Assembly: GCA_964058845.1 (NCBI GenBank)
Contig: CAXKVR010000540.1
Coordinates: 1 to 24,608 of the forward strand
Direction of reading: 5' to 3'
Length of the DNA: 24,608 nucleotides
Source of the DNA: Carex sylvatica
Taxonomy: Eukaryota > Streptophyta > Magnoliopsida > Poales > Cyperaceae
The notes beneath the pieces are model-generated. The model was given only the letters and a program-made list of their open reading frames with translations, ran no database searches and was not told the origin of the DNA. Each line of letters opens with the position of its first letter. Position 1 is the stretch's first letter. Shown here piece by piece: positions 9,793-19,300 of this stretch. The position numbers and the translations under genes are program-made.

Positions 9793-11063
9793 GTATCCTC
9801 TGCATTTACTCAAAAGACAAATTTTTGAGTTATTGCATTTTGACCATTTGATCTGTTGTAAGATTTATATGTACTAGATTCGCACTAATATTAAAGAGTC
9901 ATATGTTATATACAGTAATACAGTAAAGAGTCGGATTAGCTCTCTTTAAAATTAGACAGTTGAGATTCATTAACTCAAAAAATTACCGGCTGAATTAATG
10001 CAGTGTTTTCTTTAGTTTCAAATGTGTGCCCCTTCCCCTTCCCCTTCCCCTGCTCGAAGCTCTCCTCTTCTCTCGTCTTTTCAATGTTAGTTTGGATCAG
10101 CTAATGCAATGTCAGATCATTAAAAACATCTTTCTTCTATACTGAAACAGTTTAAAAACTGCATTATGCAATGTGATTTTGCCTAGCATGGCTCCATAGC
10201 ATGAGAGAGAGTGTTCTAATCTTGAGGTCCAACATCACAACCTTCACACGGAGACTTTTTTAGTTTTTTTATAATTCAAATTATTTTAAAAAAATTAGTT
10301 GATAAGATATAAGATAGTTCTATAAGAAAAAAAAAATACATCCACTTTAATATTTTTATTGCAAATATACATAAGTTAAAGGTGAGACAATGAAAGTTAA
10401 AAGATCAAATTGTAAAATAATACAAAACTTCTATAATTTGAACATATCATTTTGCATTTCTTAATTTTAGAATTCAGTGTTAACTTTAGACGTTATTTGC
10501 AAAAACAGAAAAGTTAATTGAAATAGGTCACATTATGAAATATGGTAACTAAATAATTTAATATATTCCACTACAGAAATGAATATTATAAAGATAGCAA
10601 AAAATTAACTGTAAAAAAATGTAAACTCCTCCCTTGTAGGTAAGATGCATATTCAAAGAGAGGGGAAAAGAGAGTGAAGAACAATGTAAATGTGGGTCAC
10701 AGAGTGACAATGACAAATGAATTATTTGTATTTAGTTAAGTGGAATTAAAAATTTACGATTTCAAAATAATTCAGATATAATTTGAGACGAATCTGTTCA
10801 TTATTTCAACCCGTAATGCGATAACAATATATTTGTAAATAATGTTGACGTTCTAAATATTTTGATTCCGAGAGTATGAGGAGTCCGTCTATATTAACTC
10901 AAAAAAGTATTTTTTTAATTAATATGTTGTCCGATTGTAAACGGAGAATCCGTCTAAAATATAAGAGATCTTTAATATTAATACATATTTAATTTACATA
11001 AATCTTAAAGCTGATTAGACGATCCATGTTAAAGATTCATTTTTGAGTTAATGCAGAGGATAC
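9793..11063. mobile_element. Non-autonomous Mutator-like TIR element, left copy (1271 bp)
   Basis: The ends are inverted: GTATCCTCTGCATTTACTC at 9793 against the complement of GAGTTAATGCAGAGGATAC ending at 11063, matching at 22 of 23 positions including the next bases. Weaker similarity runs about 190 bp inward from each end (shared words such as TAAGATTTAT and TAATATTAAAGA in the same order). Long, diverged TIRs are typical of MULEs. There is no transposase reading frame and no convincing 9-bp target duplication (only GAATAC/GAATTC next to the ends). Confidence 0.55.
10029..10050 (+). repeat. (CCCCTT)n microsatellite, three units plus CCCC (left arm)
   Basis: The right arm has five GGGGAA units at 14523-14552. 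The two extra units (12 bp) account exactly for the length difference between the arms over this element, so one arm has slipped since they were copied. Confidence 0.95.
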
Positions 11064-11222
11064 GAATTCGTGTACGAGGCACAGACGACCCCGCAACCAA
11101 AATAAAAAAGGGCAAGTTAGCTCTGAAAATGGGGCCCGCGTATTGAACATATACTATTTTAAAAACGACGTATCTGCCTTGTATTTAGCATGATCCGTTC
11201 GATCAAAATTGGATAGATCAGA

Positions 11223-11722
11223 TTGGATAAAAGTGAACGGCTAAGATTAAATATTGATATCTGACATCGCTCCATCGCACCCTTGTCGCGTAAATTTGCG
11301 ACTCATTTGCAAATTGCAATCCTCCCTGTGCCTCTTTCGTCTCGCTTGAGGAAGCCGGAAAATTGGTTCACAATCGGCCGCGACTGCTCCGATCTTTTAC
11401 CTATTTCTCTTCTAGTGGTGCTTTCTGAGAGCTTCGGCCCGAATTCGGTGAATCGAAATCAGATTGCCACATGTTCCGCTTGGATAAAAGTGAACGGCTA
11501 AGATTAAATATTGATATCTGACATCGCTCCATCGCACCCTTGTCGCGTAAATTTGCGACTCATTTGCAAATTGCAATCCTCCCTGTGCCTCTTTCGTCTC
11601 GCTTGAGGAAGCCAGAAAATTGGTTCACAATCGGCCGTGACTGCTCCGATCTTTTACCTATTTCTCTTCTAGTGGTGCTTTCTGAGAGCTTCGGCCCGAA
11701 TTCGGTGAATCAGAATCAGATA
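11223..11722 (+). repeat. Tandemly duplicated promoter/leader-like segment (two 243-bp copies, 257-bp period)
   Basis: Copies run 11223-11465 and 11480-11722 with only a few mismatches. They are GC-richer than the surroundings and contain ACGGCTAAGATTAAATATTG, CATCGCTCC and GAATTCGGTGAATC. Upstream at about 11130 is GGGGCCCGCG. The second copy runs into a plant 5'-splice-site-like AAG|GTATGT (donor at 11725), followed by intron-like sequence. The right arm has one copy (about 13121-13363) in opposite orientation. I read it as the promoter and leader of an unidentified gene that once lay head-to-head with LFR, or of a captured gene; no protein can be assigned. Confidence 0.6.
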
Positions 11723-12613
11723 AGGTATGTCAAGAATTCGGTGATTCTAGTCATTGTTTGATTAGTTCCGCTTGCCTGAGATTTAAGGATTAGTTCCGCT
11801 TGCCTAAGATTTAAGGATTAGTTCGTGATTAGTTCCGTATGCTTTTTTAATTTTTATGAATTGTCGAACTCGTAAACTTTTTGCAAGGAGTTATTGATAA
11901 GTTCTGGTGGCTGATCAAAATAGCTATATCATTTTTTCCCCTAGAATTGGGTATAATTAGGGTATCATAACTTTAGTAGGTTACAATTCACTTCAGAAGG
12001 TTACAATTCACTTCAATATTTTTTATGCATATTCTGTATTGGAAACAGACGGTAATTGTATAGTTAGTATGTGTTTTATAGATCTAGGATATATTGATAC
12101 CCAACTTATTTGGAATCCATATCCTCCCCAGTACTGTAAAAAGGAATCTTTTACAATTACCATAATAACAGTCCTGATTACTCCTCATCCGGTGCCTATT
12201 CGGGATGGTGCAGGGGGCCAGTATTATTTGTGCTTCGAGTTTCGTGCAAAGTTAAAAGAACGGTTCGGATCAGCTAATTGTAAAAGATTCCTTTTTTGTG
12301 GTACACTTATTTGACTATTGCAATAACTGGAAATAAAACTCGTCAAAATAAAAATAAAAAACAAAGAGTATAGGTGCATTCTCCACCATTTAGATAGGAT
12401 GGGTTTAAAATTCAGGTGAAATTTGAAGCTCATTTAGTCGTCCAAGTTTAGCCTCTAAAACTGAACCTTGAAATTCAAATCAATTGATAGATAACCAATC
12501 AATCTCTAAGCTCCACCACATCTTATGCATTTTCCATGTTATAGTGAACACCTATAATTTTGGTTTTGTCAGCTTTGACAAGCTTTGACACCTATTGATA
12601 TGGTTCACCACGA
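11723..12613. other. Spacer region of the palindrome, single-copy part
   Basis: AT-rich, intron-like DNA after the candidate donor at 11725. It contains two small tandem repeats: a 28-bp unit twice (11760-11815, GATTAGTTCCGCTTGCC...) with two partial copies after it, and a 20-bp unit twice (about 11978-12015, AGGTTACAATTCACTTCA). A 91-codon open frame at 12039-12314 has no recognisable family and no supporting context. No gene is called. Confidence 0.5.
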
Positions 12614-13117
12614 AAGTTGGTTGTCTAAAGAACCTACCCTACAGATTTATTTGCAGATAAGGGTGTGTTTTTTGTTTCCATGTATTTTGTCCATCCTTTA
12701 GAAGAGTGGCCGTACTAAAATGACTTTTGAAACACTAAAAACAACATGTTAATGTGCAGATTACATATGCTGCTCCGTCATATACACAAATTCAATAGAT
12801 TGCCACATGTTCAATAATTAGATTCACAGTCAATATGTGGAATTGATGTGTGTCCACATAATTTAGCTGCACATTTGTATTTTGCATGTACACATATTGT
12901 GCAGATTCACACCTATACTTTTTGCATGTGCACAATATGTGTACATGCAAAATACAAATGTGCAGCTAAATTATGTGGACACACATCAATTCCACATATT
13001 GACTGTGAATCTAATTATTGAACATGTGGCAATCTATTGAATTTGTGTTTATGACGGAGCAGCATATGTAATCTGCACATTAACATTTTGTTTTTAGTGT
13101 TTCAAAAGTCATTTTAG
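12614..13117. repeat. Foldback of the 6752-7034 repeat at the inner edge of the right arm
   Basis: 12614-12896 is the inverted copy of 6752-7034 and 12936-13117 is a direct copy of 6752-6933. Together they form a local palindrome with 189-bp arms (12715-12903 and 12929-13117) and a 25-bp loop. The right arm of the giant palindrome begins 3 bp after it. Confidence 0.9.
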
Positions 13118-13509
13118 CCGTTCACCGAATTCGGGCCGAAGCTCTCAGAAAGCACCACTAGAAGAGAAATAGGTAAAAGATCGGAGCAGTCGCGGCCGAT
13201 TGTGAACCAATTTTCCGGCTTCCTCAAGCGAGACGAAAGAGGCACAGGGAGGATTGCAATTTGCAAATGAGTCGCAAATTTACGCGACAAGGGTGCGATG
13301 GAGCGATGTCAGATATCAATATTTAATCTTAGCCGTTCACTTTTATCCAATCTGATCTGTCCAATTTTGATCGAACGGATCATGATAAATACAAGGCAGA
13401 TACGTCCTTTTTAAAATAGTATATGTTCAATACGCGGGCCCCATTTTCAGAGCTAACTTGCCCTTTTTTATTTTGGTTGCGGGGTCGTCTGTGCCTCGTA
13501 CACGAATTC

Positions 13510-14792
13510 GTATCCTCTGCATTAACTCAAAAATGAATCTTTAACATGGATCGTCTAATCAGCTTTAAGATTTATGTAAATTAAATATGTATTAATATTA
13601 AAGATCTCTTATATTTTAGACGGATTCTCCGTTTACAATCGGACAACATATTAATTAAAAAAATACTTTTTTGAGTTAATATAGACGGACTCCTCATACT
13701 CTCGGAATCAAAATATTTAGAACGTCAACATTATTTACAAATATATTGTTATCGCATTACGGGTTGAAATAATGAACAGATTCGTCTCAAATTATATCTG
13801 AATTATTTTGAAATCGTAAATTTTTAATTCCACTTAACTAAATACAAATAATTCATTTGTCATTGTCACTCTGTGACCCACATTTACATTGTTCTTCACT
13901 CTCTTTTCCCCTCTCTTTGAATATGCATCTTACCTACAAGGGAGGAGTTTATATTTTTTTACAGTTAATTTTTTGCTATCTTTATAATATTCATTTCTGT
14001 AGTGGAATATATTAAATTATTTAGTTACCATATTTCATAATGTGACCTATTTCAATTAACTTTTCTGTTTTTACAAATAACGTCTAAAGTTAACACTGAA
14101 TTCTAAAATTAAGAAATGCAAAATGATATGTTCAAATTATAGAAGTTTTGTATTATTTTACAATTTGATCTTTTAACTTTCATTGTCTCACCTTTAACTT
14201 ATGTATATTTGCAATAAAAATATTAAAGTGGATGTATTTTTTTTTTCTTATAGAACTATCTTATATCTTATCAACTAATTTTTTTAAAATAATTTGAATT
14301 ATAAAAAAACTAAAAAAGTCTCCGTGTGAAGGTTGTGATGTTGGACCTCAAGATTAGAACACTCTCTCTCATGCTATGGAGCCATGCTAGGCAAAATCAC
14401 ATTGCATAATGCAGTTTTTAAACTGTTTCAGTATAGAAGAAAGATGTTTTTAATGATCTGACATTGCATTAGCCGATCCAAACTAACATTGAAAAGACGA
14501 GAGAAGAGGAGAGCTTCGAGCAGGGGAAGGGGAAGGGGAAGGGGAAGGGGAAGGGGCACACATTTGAAACTAAAGAAAACACTGCATTAATTCAGCCGGT
14601 AATTTTTTGAGTTAATGAATCTCAACTGTCTAATTTTAAAGAGAGCTAATCCGACTCTTTACTGAATTACTGTATATAACATATGACTCTTTAATATTAG
14701 TGCGAATCTAGTACATATAAATCTTACAACAGATCAAATGGTCAAAATGCAATAACTCAAAAATTTGTCTTTTGAGTAAATGCAGAGGATAC
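13510..14792. mobile_element. Mutator-like TIR element, right copy (1283 bp)
   Basis: Inverted counterpart of 9793-11063 with the same ends. It is 12 bp longer because the GGGGAA tract at 14523 has five units instead of three. Confidence 0.55.
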
Positions 14793-15094
14793 GTATTCAG
14801 GGGTGATCTGACACCGAAGAAGGGGAAGGAACATATTACTAATTCATCATATTTGCTTTGTTATAAATCTACAAAAAGAATACCTACTTTAATATTTCAA
14901 TCGTATATCATGTATATGTTAAAGGAGAAAATAAAAATAAAAGATTACATTGTAAAATTATACAAACTTAAAATTTTATAATTTGAAGATATTATTTCGT
15001 ACTTCTTATAAAATAGGATTTAAAAAGTTATATTTGAAATATGAGAACTAAATAATTAACTTTTATTATACAAAATTGTTACACTAAGGGGCAC

Positions 15095-15479
15095 CACTAA
15101 TTGCTCTAAAAACTGAAAATAATCGCAATTAAAAGTAAATAGAAGAGTTCAGAGAAATTTGACACGCGGGGTGATAACGGAGTTCGGCAAAACAAAGGCC
15201 TACATCTCCGGGGCTTCGCAACCTCTTCAGAGAAATTTGACAAACGTTACAATGTTTGTTTCTTGAATTTTGAATTCTGATACAGCTGTACTTAACGCTG
15301 TGACATTCTTAAAACGTTACAACGTTTCAAGTTGATTCTGTACAGCTGTGCTTCAGCAGTTTTGACATTCATAAAATGTTACAACGTTTTGTGAAAACGT
15401 TATAACGTTTTCAGTTGTTTCTGAGTTTGATCAACTGTTTCTTCAGCATTTCTGACAGGCTTAAAACGTTACAACGTTT
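15095..15479 (-). mobile_element. Copia-type LTR remnant with internal deletion (right arm)
   Basis: The U5-like end (15095-15227) is joined to part of U3 (15238-15479) by a 10-bp filler (15228-15237). The TATA box, leader and most of the AACGTT motifs seen at 8721-9357 are missing. Five motifs remain. Confidence 0.7.
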
Positions 15480-15988
15480 GATCCCTGTTTAAATAGCCTC
15501 AAACTTACTTTACCAAGCTTCTGATTTTACAATTTGAATTCTTGATAAGTGTCTTCGTGATTTCTTCAGTCCAAGTATTCCATAATGCAATTCTATTTGA
15601 CTTGAACCTACATATTTTTAAAAAATAGAAGAAATCGTAAAATTCAATAATTGTATGTTTTTACAAATTAGTCAAATAGACTAAAAAGAACAACAAAAAT
15701 GAATTATTATAAAAATATGTAAACTTTTTTTTTAGTCATTGTTTGTGTTGTAAAAAAAACATCCGTTTAGGCTGATTAATTGGATGATTAGTCGCTGGCG
15801 GTAATCAAATTGTCATAAATTTTTTATATTAATCGGCTAATTATTTCTGATTATTTCCGATTAATCGCTTAGCGGTATCATATCCGCCGGATAACTATAT
15901 ACCATTATTTACACCACTGGCCACTATAGATGTAAAATATTTTTTCTTTTCTTTCCATTCCATCTCTCTCCTCTCCATCTAAATAAGG

Positions 15989-16180
15989 AGACAAGGAAAT
16001 AAATCTGCTGTGATTCAAGAATCACAGGACCCTGCCTTCAAATCCAATCCCCTATTTTTTTAAATGCACAAATTTCAAAATCTGTTATTTTACATGCACA
16101 AATCTCAAAACAAATGAATGGATAGATCAGAAAAAGCAGGTCCTATGATTCTCAAGAATCACAGCAGATTTGTTTCCTCC
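15989..16180. mobile_element. 192-bp MITE in the LFR promoter (right copy)
   Basis: Inverted counterpart of 7778-7969, flanked by AAATAAGG on both sides (the complement of CCTTATTT). Its near edge is 147 bp upstream of the LFR start codon, so it is likely part of the proximal promoter. Confidence 0.7.
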
Positions 16181-16199
16181 AAATAAGGTCCAAGGAGAG

Positions 16200-16327
16200 A
16201 AGGGGAAAGGAGTCAAGTGTAAATATGGGGTTTATAAGGGTATTTTGTTAATAAATTGGAAGGAGGGGGTATTTTGATATAAAATTTCCCGAGAAATTCG
16301 CAGCGAGGGGAAGAAGGTAAGCTCGAG
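16200..16327 (+). promoter_or_regulatory. Putative LFR core promoter and 5' UTR
   Basis: Two TATA-like words precede the ATG at 16328: TTTATAA (16231-16237) and TATAAAA (16278-16284). The first would leave a leader of about 65 nt, the second one under 20 nt, so the first fits better. The purine-rich GAGGGGAAGAAGG stretch just before the ATG looks like leader sequence. The same region exists in the left arm. Confidence 0.4.
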
Positions 16328-19300
16328 ATGCAGAAGCCGAGCAAGGCGGGGAGTGCCTCCGCTACTCCAGCGAAGCGTGGACGTCCGTTCGGGAGCACCA
16401 CCGGGAGCGGTGGTGGTGGAGGCGGCGCCTCCTCATCGGCGTCCCCTGGAGATCCGGGATCTGCGGCCTCTATTTTCGGCCCCTCTCTCCATGTTTACTC
16501 CAACCTCGTCGGTAGCTCTCTTGCTTTCTTTTTCTCCTATTTAACTTCCAGGTACTAAGAAGTAACAGCTTTACTGGAACTTTCAGCTGGAAAGGGTTAA
16601 TTTGAAGGAAAAATAAAGGATTAAGAGCTGATTTTGCATAATATGTGCTGTTTCTAGCTTTTTTTTCTTTGTGCAAACTACGCTTGACTCTTTGATTTAT
16701 TTGGAATTTGATAATAATGTTACATGCTGGTTACATTGTTCGTTGGTAATTTGCTGTTGACACCCCGGTAAAAGAGAAGTCTCAATTCGAGTAAAAGTAA
16801 AATCCTAGTTAACCTTGAATTTTACTTGGCAACTCAAACATGCCATATTTAGGTAGAGCAATCTAACACTTTCTACTTTCTAGTTGGGAGCAGATTCTTC
16901 TTCTTTTTTTTAAGGAAGTTTTTTAAAGCTCTGTTGTGTTAAACACAAGGGAGCAGGGATAAATGGGTATTAGTAGGAAGGGCAGAGTTGTCAAAATTTA
17001 ACAAAATATACTTTTTGCTTAACTGTGAGGTGGTTATCTTTTCTGAAATTTCAGATGCAATCATGAGGAATGATGGGTGTTATTTGCAGCAGTACCACAC
17101 TTAGTGAATTACCAAAATGTTGTTTCTTCATTTTGCTAACTGAGTTGATGGACTGAAGTTTTTTTTGTTTTCTTTTTTCTTCTATTGTCCTTATCAGATG
17201 AGAATAGCAAGAGAATAGTGCTTGCTTTGCAAAGCGGGCTGAAGAGTGAAATGACATGGGCCTTAAATGCGGTCACTGTACTTTCTTTCAAGGAAAAGGA
17301 TGACTTCCGCCGAGACTCTGTGCCACTCTGCAAGATACCAGGGTTATTAGATGCTATTCTCCAAGTTGTACGTGCCAAAACCGTTTTCTTCTCATCTTAG
17401 AAAATCACCAAAAGTTTGAATTTAACTTCATTTCACAATTCACATATAATAAGCAGTTTTAGGGGATAGCAACTGTGCATAATAGCTGTCAATAAATAGA
17501 TCTCAAGACTTCTTTCACACTGAGCAAATTACACTTGATATTTGACCATATTCACAAGTACTAGATAAAACTACCTCCAAGTGCAATGATTGTCAAAGCG
17601 TGCTTCATAACCCCCTAACACAAAACTGATGTCTAATTCTAATTGGCTTGATTTTGGACTTAGCTGGTTGGGATTATGTAATGTCATATAGGTAGATGAT
17701 TGGCGTGATATAGCTATACCCAGAGACTACACCAAGCCAGAGAGATCAAGATCACTTGGTCTCAGTGCACTACTCACTGGATTTGGCAATGAAGCTACTA
17801 CAATACCATCCTCTGACAATCTTGCTTCTCCTGGGTATGCTTTTTGTAGCAGGGAATTTAGCAGAAATGTTTGCATTGTGATGAAATTGCAGAAAAGCTC
17901 TCTGTTCTAAATATCTGTAAAAATGATACTTGATCAGTTGATCTTTAATGCTGCTGGCAGGCTGGCACTAAGCTTCCATACAACTATTTATGTCATTGGC
18001 TGATCTTAGATACAACCAATTACCTTGAGGACATTTTTTTACGAAATATACTTCAATCTTCTCAGCTAGCCTTGTCCAATCTTAAAAAAAGAAAAAGAAA
18101 AGATATATAGGGACAAAATCACCAATGTTGGTTTGTTATCTGCACATGTCAATGAATATGGTTGATATTTGTAAAAGACATGCATATCATGTGTTAACCT
18201 CATGCAATTTGTTTAATGCTCTGTAGTGGTTCAACCAAGTCAGAGGAGAATCCTAATAGTTTGAAAAGGAAGCGCCCGGTTGGATGGTGGTTCGACGAAG
18301 ATGGTTTATTTAATCTTGATGAAGAAGGAAGGGCTGAGAAGCAAATTTGTGCCATTGCAGCTTCTAATATAATTCGTAATTTCTCTTTCATGCCAGAGAA
18401 TGAGACCATAATGGTGCAACACAGACACTGCTTGGAAACCATCTTTCAGTGCCTCGAGGATCAAAACACAGGTACTAAATTATACTTTATTTTGCTAATG
18501 ACTCGCAACAATTATGATGTTTACAACATACACCAACCAATATATTAGCGTAATAAAACTGATATGCTCCGTGAAATATTGACAACCTTGCCCCTATTTC
18601 TTATGGGCCTTTCCCTCTAATTCCAAATTAAGTTGAATTAAATCAAGAAAATTGAGATGTTGGTTCCTAGTTATATGATGTAAAAGACGGGTGTATCTTA
18701 TCTAGTCTATTTTTACTAGTTTTTTTTTTGTTTTTTTTGTGATAGGGTGTTGTTTGTTAATTAAAGTTATGACTAATCATTGATTTCGTTTACAAATTGG
18801 GTATTTGTCTTTTTTTTTTTTCGAACTATAAATATTATTTTACAATTAACATGCTTAACTTGTTAATTTTTCCTTTTTTTCATTTTCATCTGGAAGCAGA
18901 AGACGATGAGCTCATAACAAACTTGCTTGAGACCCTAGTTAATCTGGCTCCTGTGTTAGACCTTCGCATATTTAGCTCAACAAAACCTTCTTTCATCAAA
19001 ATGAGGTTGGTTCAATTTTAAAATGTTTTTTGTTTATATCCTTTTTCTGATTTTTAGATTTGTGACCATACTTTTCTGTGATCTATAGTGAGAAGCACGC
19101 AGTCGAATCTATTATGGGCATGCTTGGGTCGTCTATAAAAGCTTGGCACTGTGCAGCGGCTGAACTTATTGGGAGATTGATTATAAATCCTGACAATGAG
19201 CCATTTCTTCTCCCTTTTATTCCGCAGGTATATTTTGTTATTTGTAAGCATTAATTTGTACTAACACTGTAAGCTGATCTCTCTTAAAAAAACACTGTAA

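Larger units (their letters stand above)
7109..11452 (+). repeat. Left arm of a giant imperfect palindrome (4344 bp)
   Basis: The arm is the reverse complement of 16849-13121. Paired positions sum to 23958 from the outer end to 8720, to 24585 from 9358 to the (CCCCTT)n tract near 10040, and to 24573 from there to 11452. The step at 8721-9357 is DNA present only in this arm; the 12-bp step is the microsatellite. Otherwise I saw only scattered single-base differences. The outer end contains LFR intron 1 and exon 1 on the minus strand; the inner end is promoter/leader-like DNA. Confidence 0.95.
13121..16849 (-). repeat. Right arm of the giant palindrome (3729 bp), containing the LFR promoter and exon 1
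   Basis: This is the reverse complement of 7109-11452. It runs from the inner leader-like segment through the TIR element, LTR remnants, MITE, LFR promoter, exon 1 and 338 bp of intron 1. Homology ends at 16849 inside that intron. Because the intact gene continues beyond this end, the right arm is the original LFR locus; the left arm nevertheless keeps LTR sequence that the right arm has lost. Confidence 0.95.

Noticed and set aside
9604..9813. 69-codon open frame present in both arms (also at 14772-14981)
   Set aside because: It spans a transposon end and AT-rich linker. Duplication is explained by the palindrome and gives no independent evidence of coding.
11223..11722. The tandem 243-bp copies as a pair of coding exons (frames starting at 11283 and 11540)
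   Set aside because: The frames do not resemble known proteins; composition and position fit a promoter and leader better.
12039..12314. 91-codon plus-strand open frame in the palindrome spacer
   Set aside because: Composition is not protein-like, no family is recognised, no upstream exon or leader joins it convincingly, and it lies in intron-like DNA.
7109..16849. Palindrome as a simple assembly artefact
   Set aside because: The arms differ by a 637-bp deletion with filler, a two-unit microsatellite change and scattered substitutions, and the junctions have specific fillers. A joined pair of haplotypes is not fully excluded, so a read-level check is still listed.
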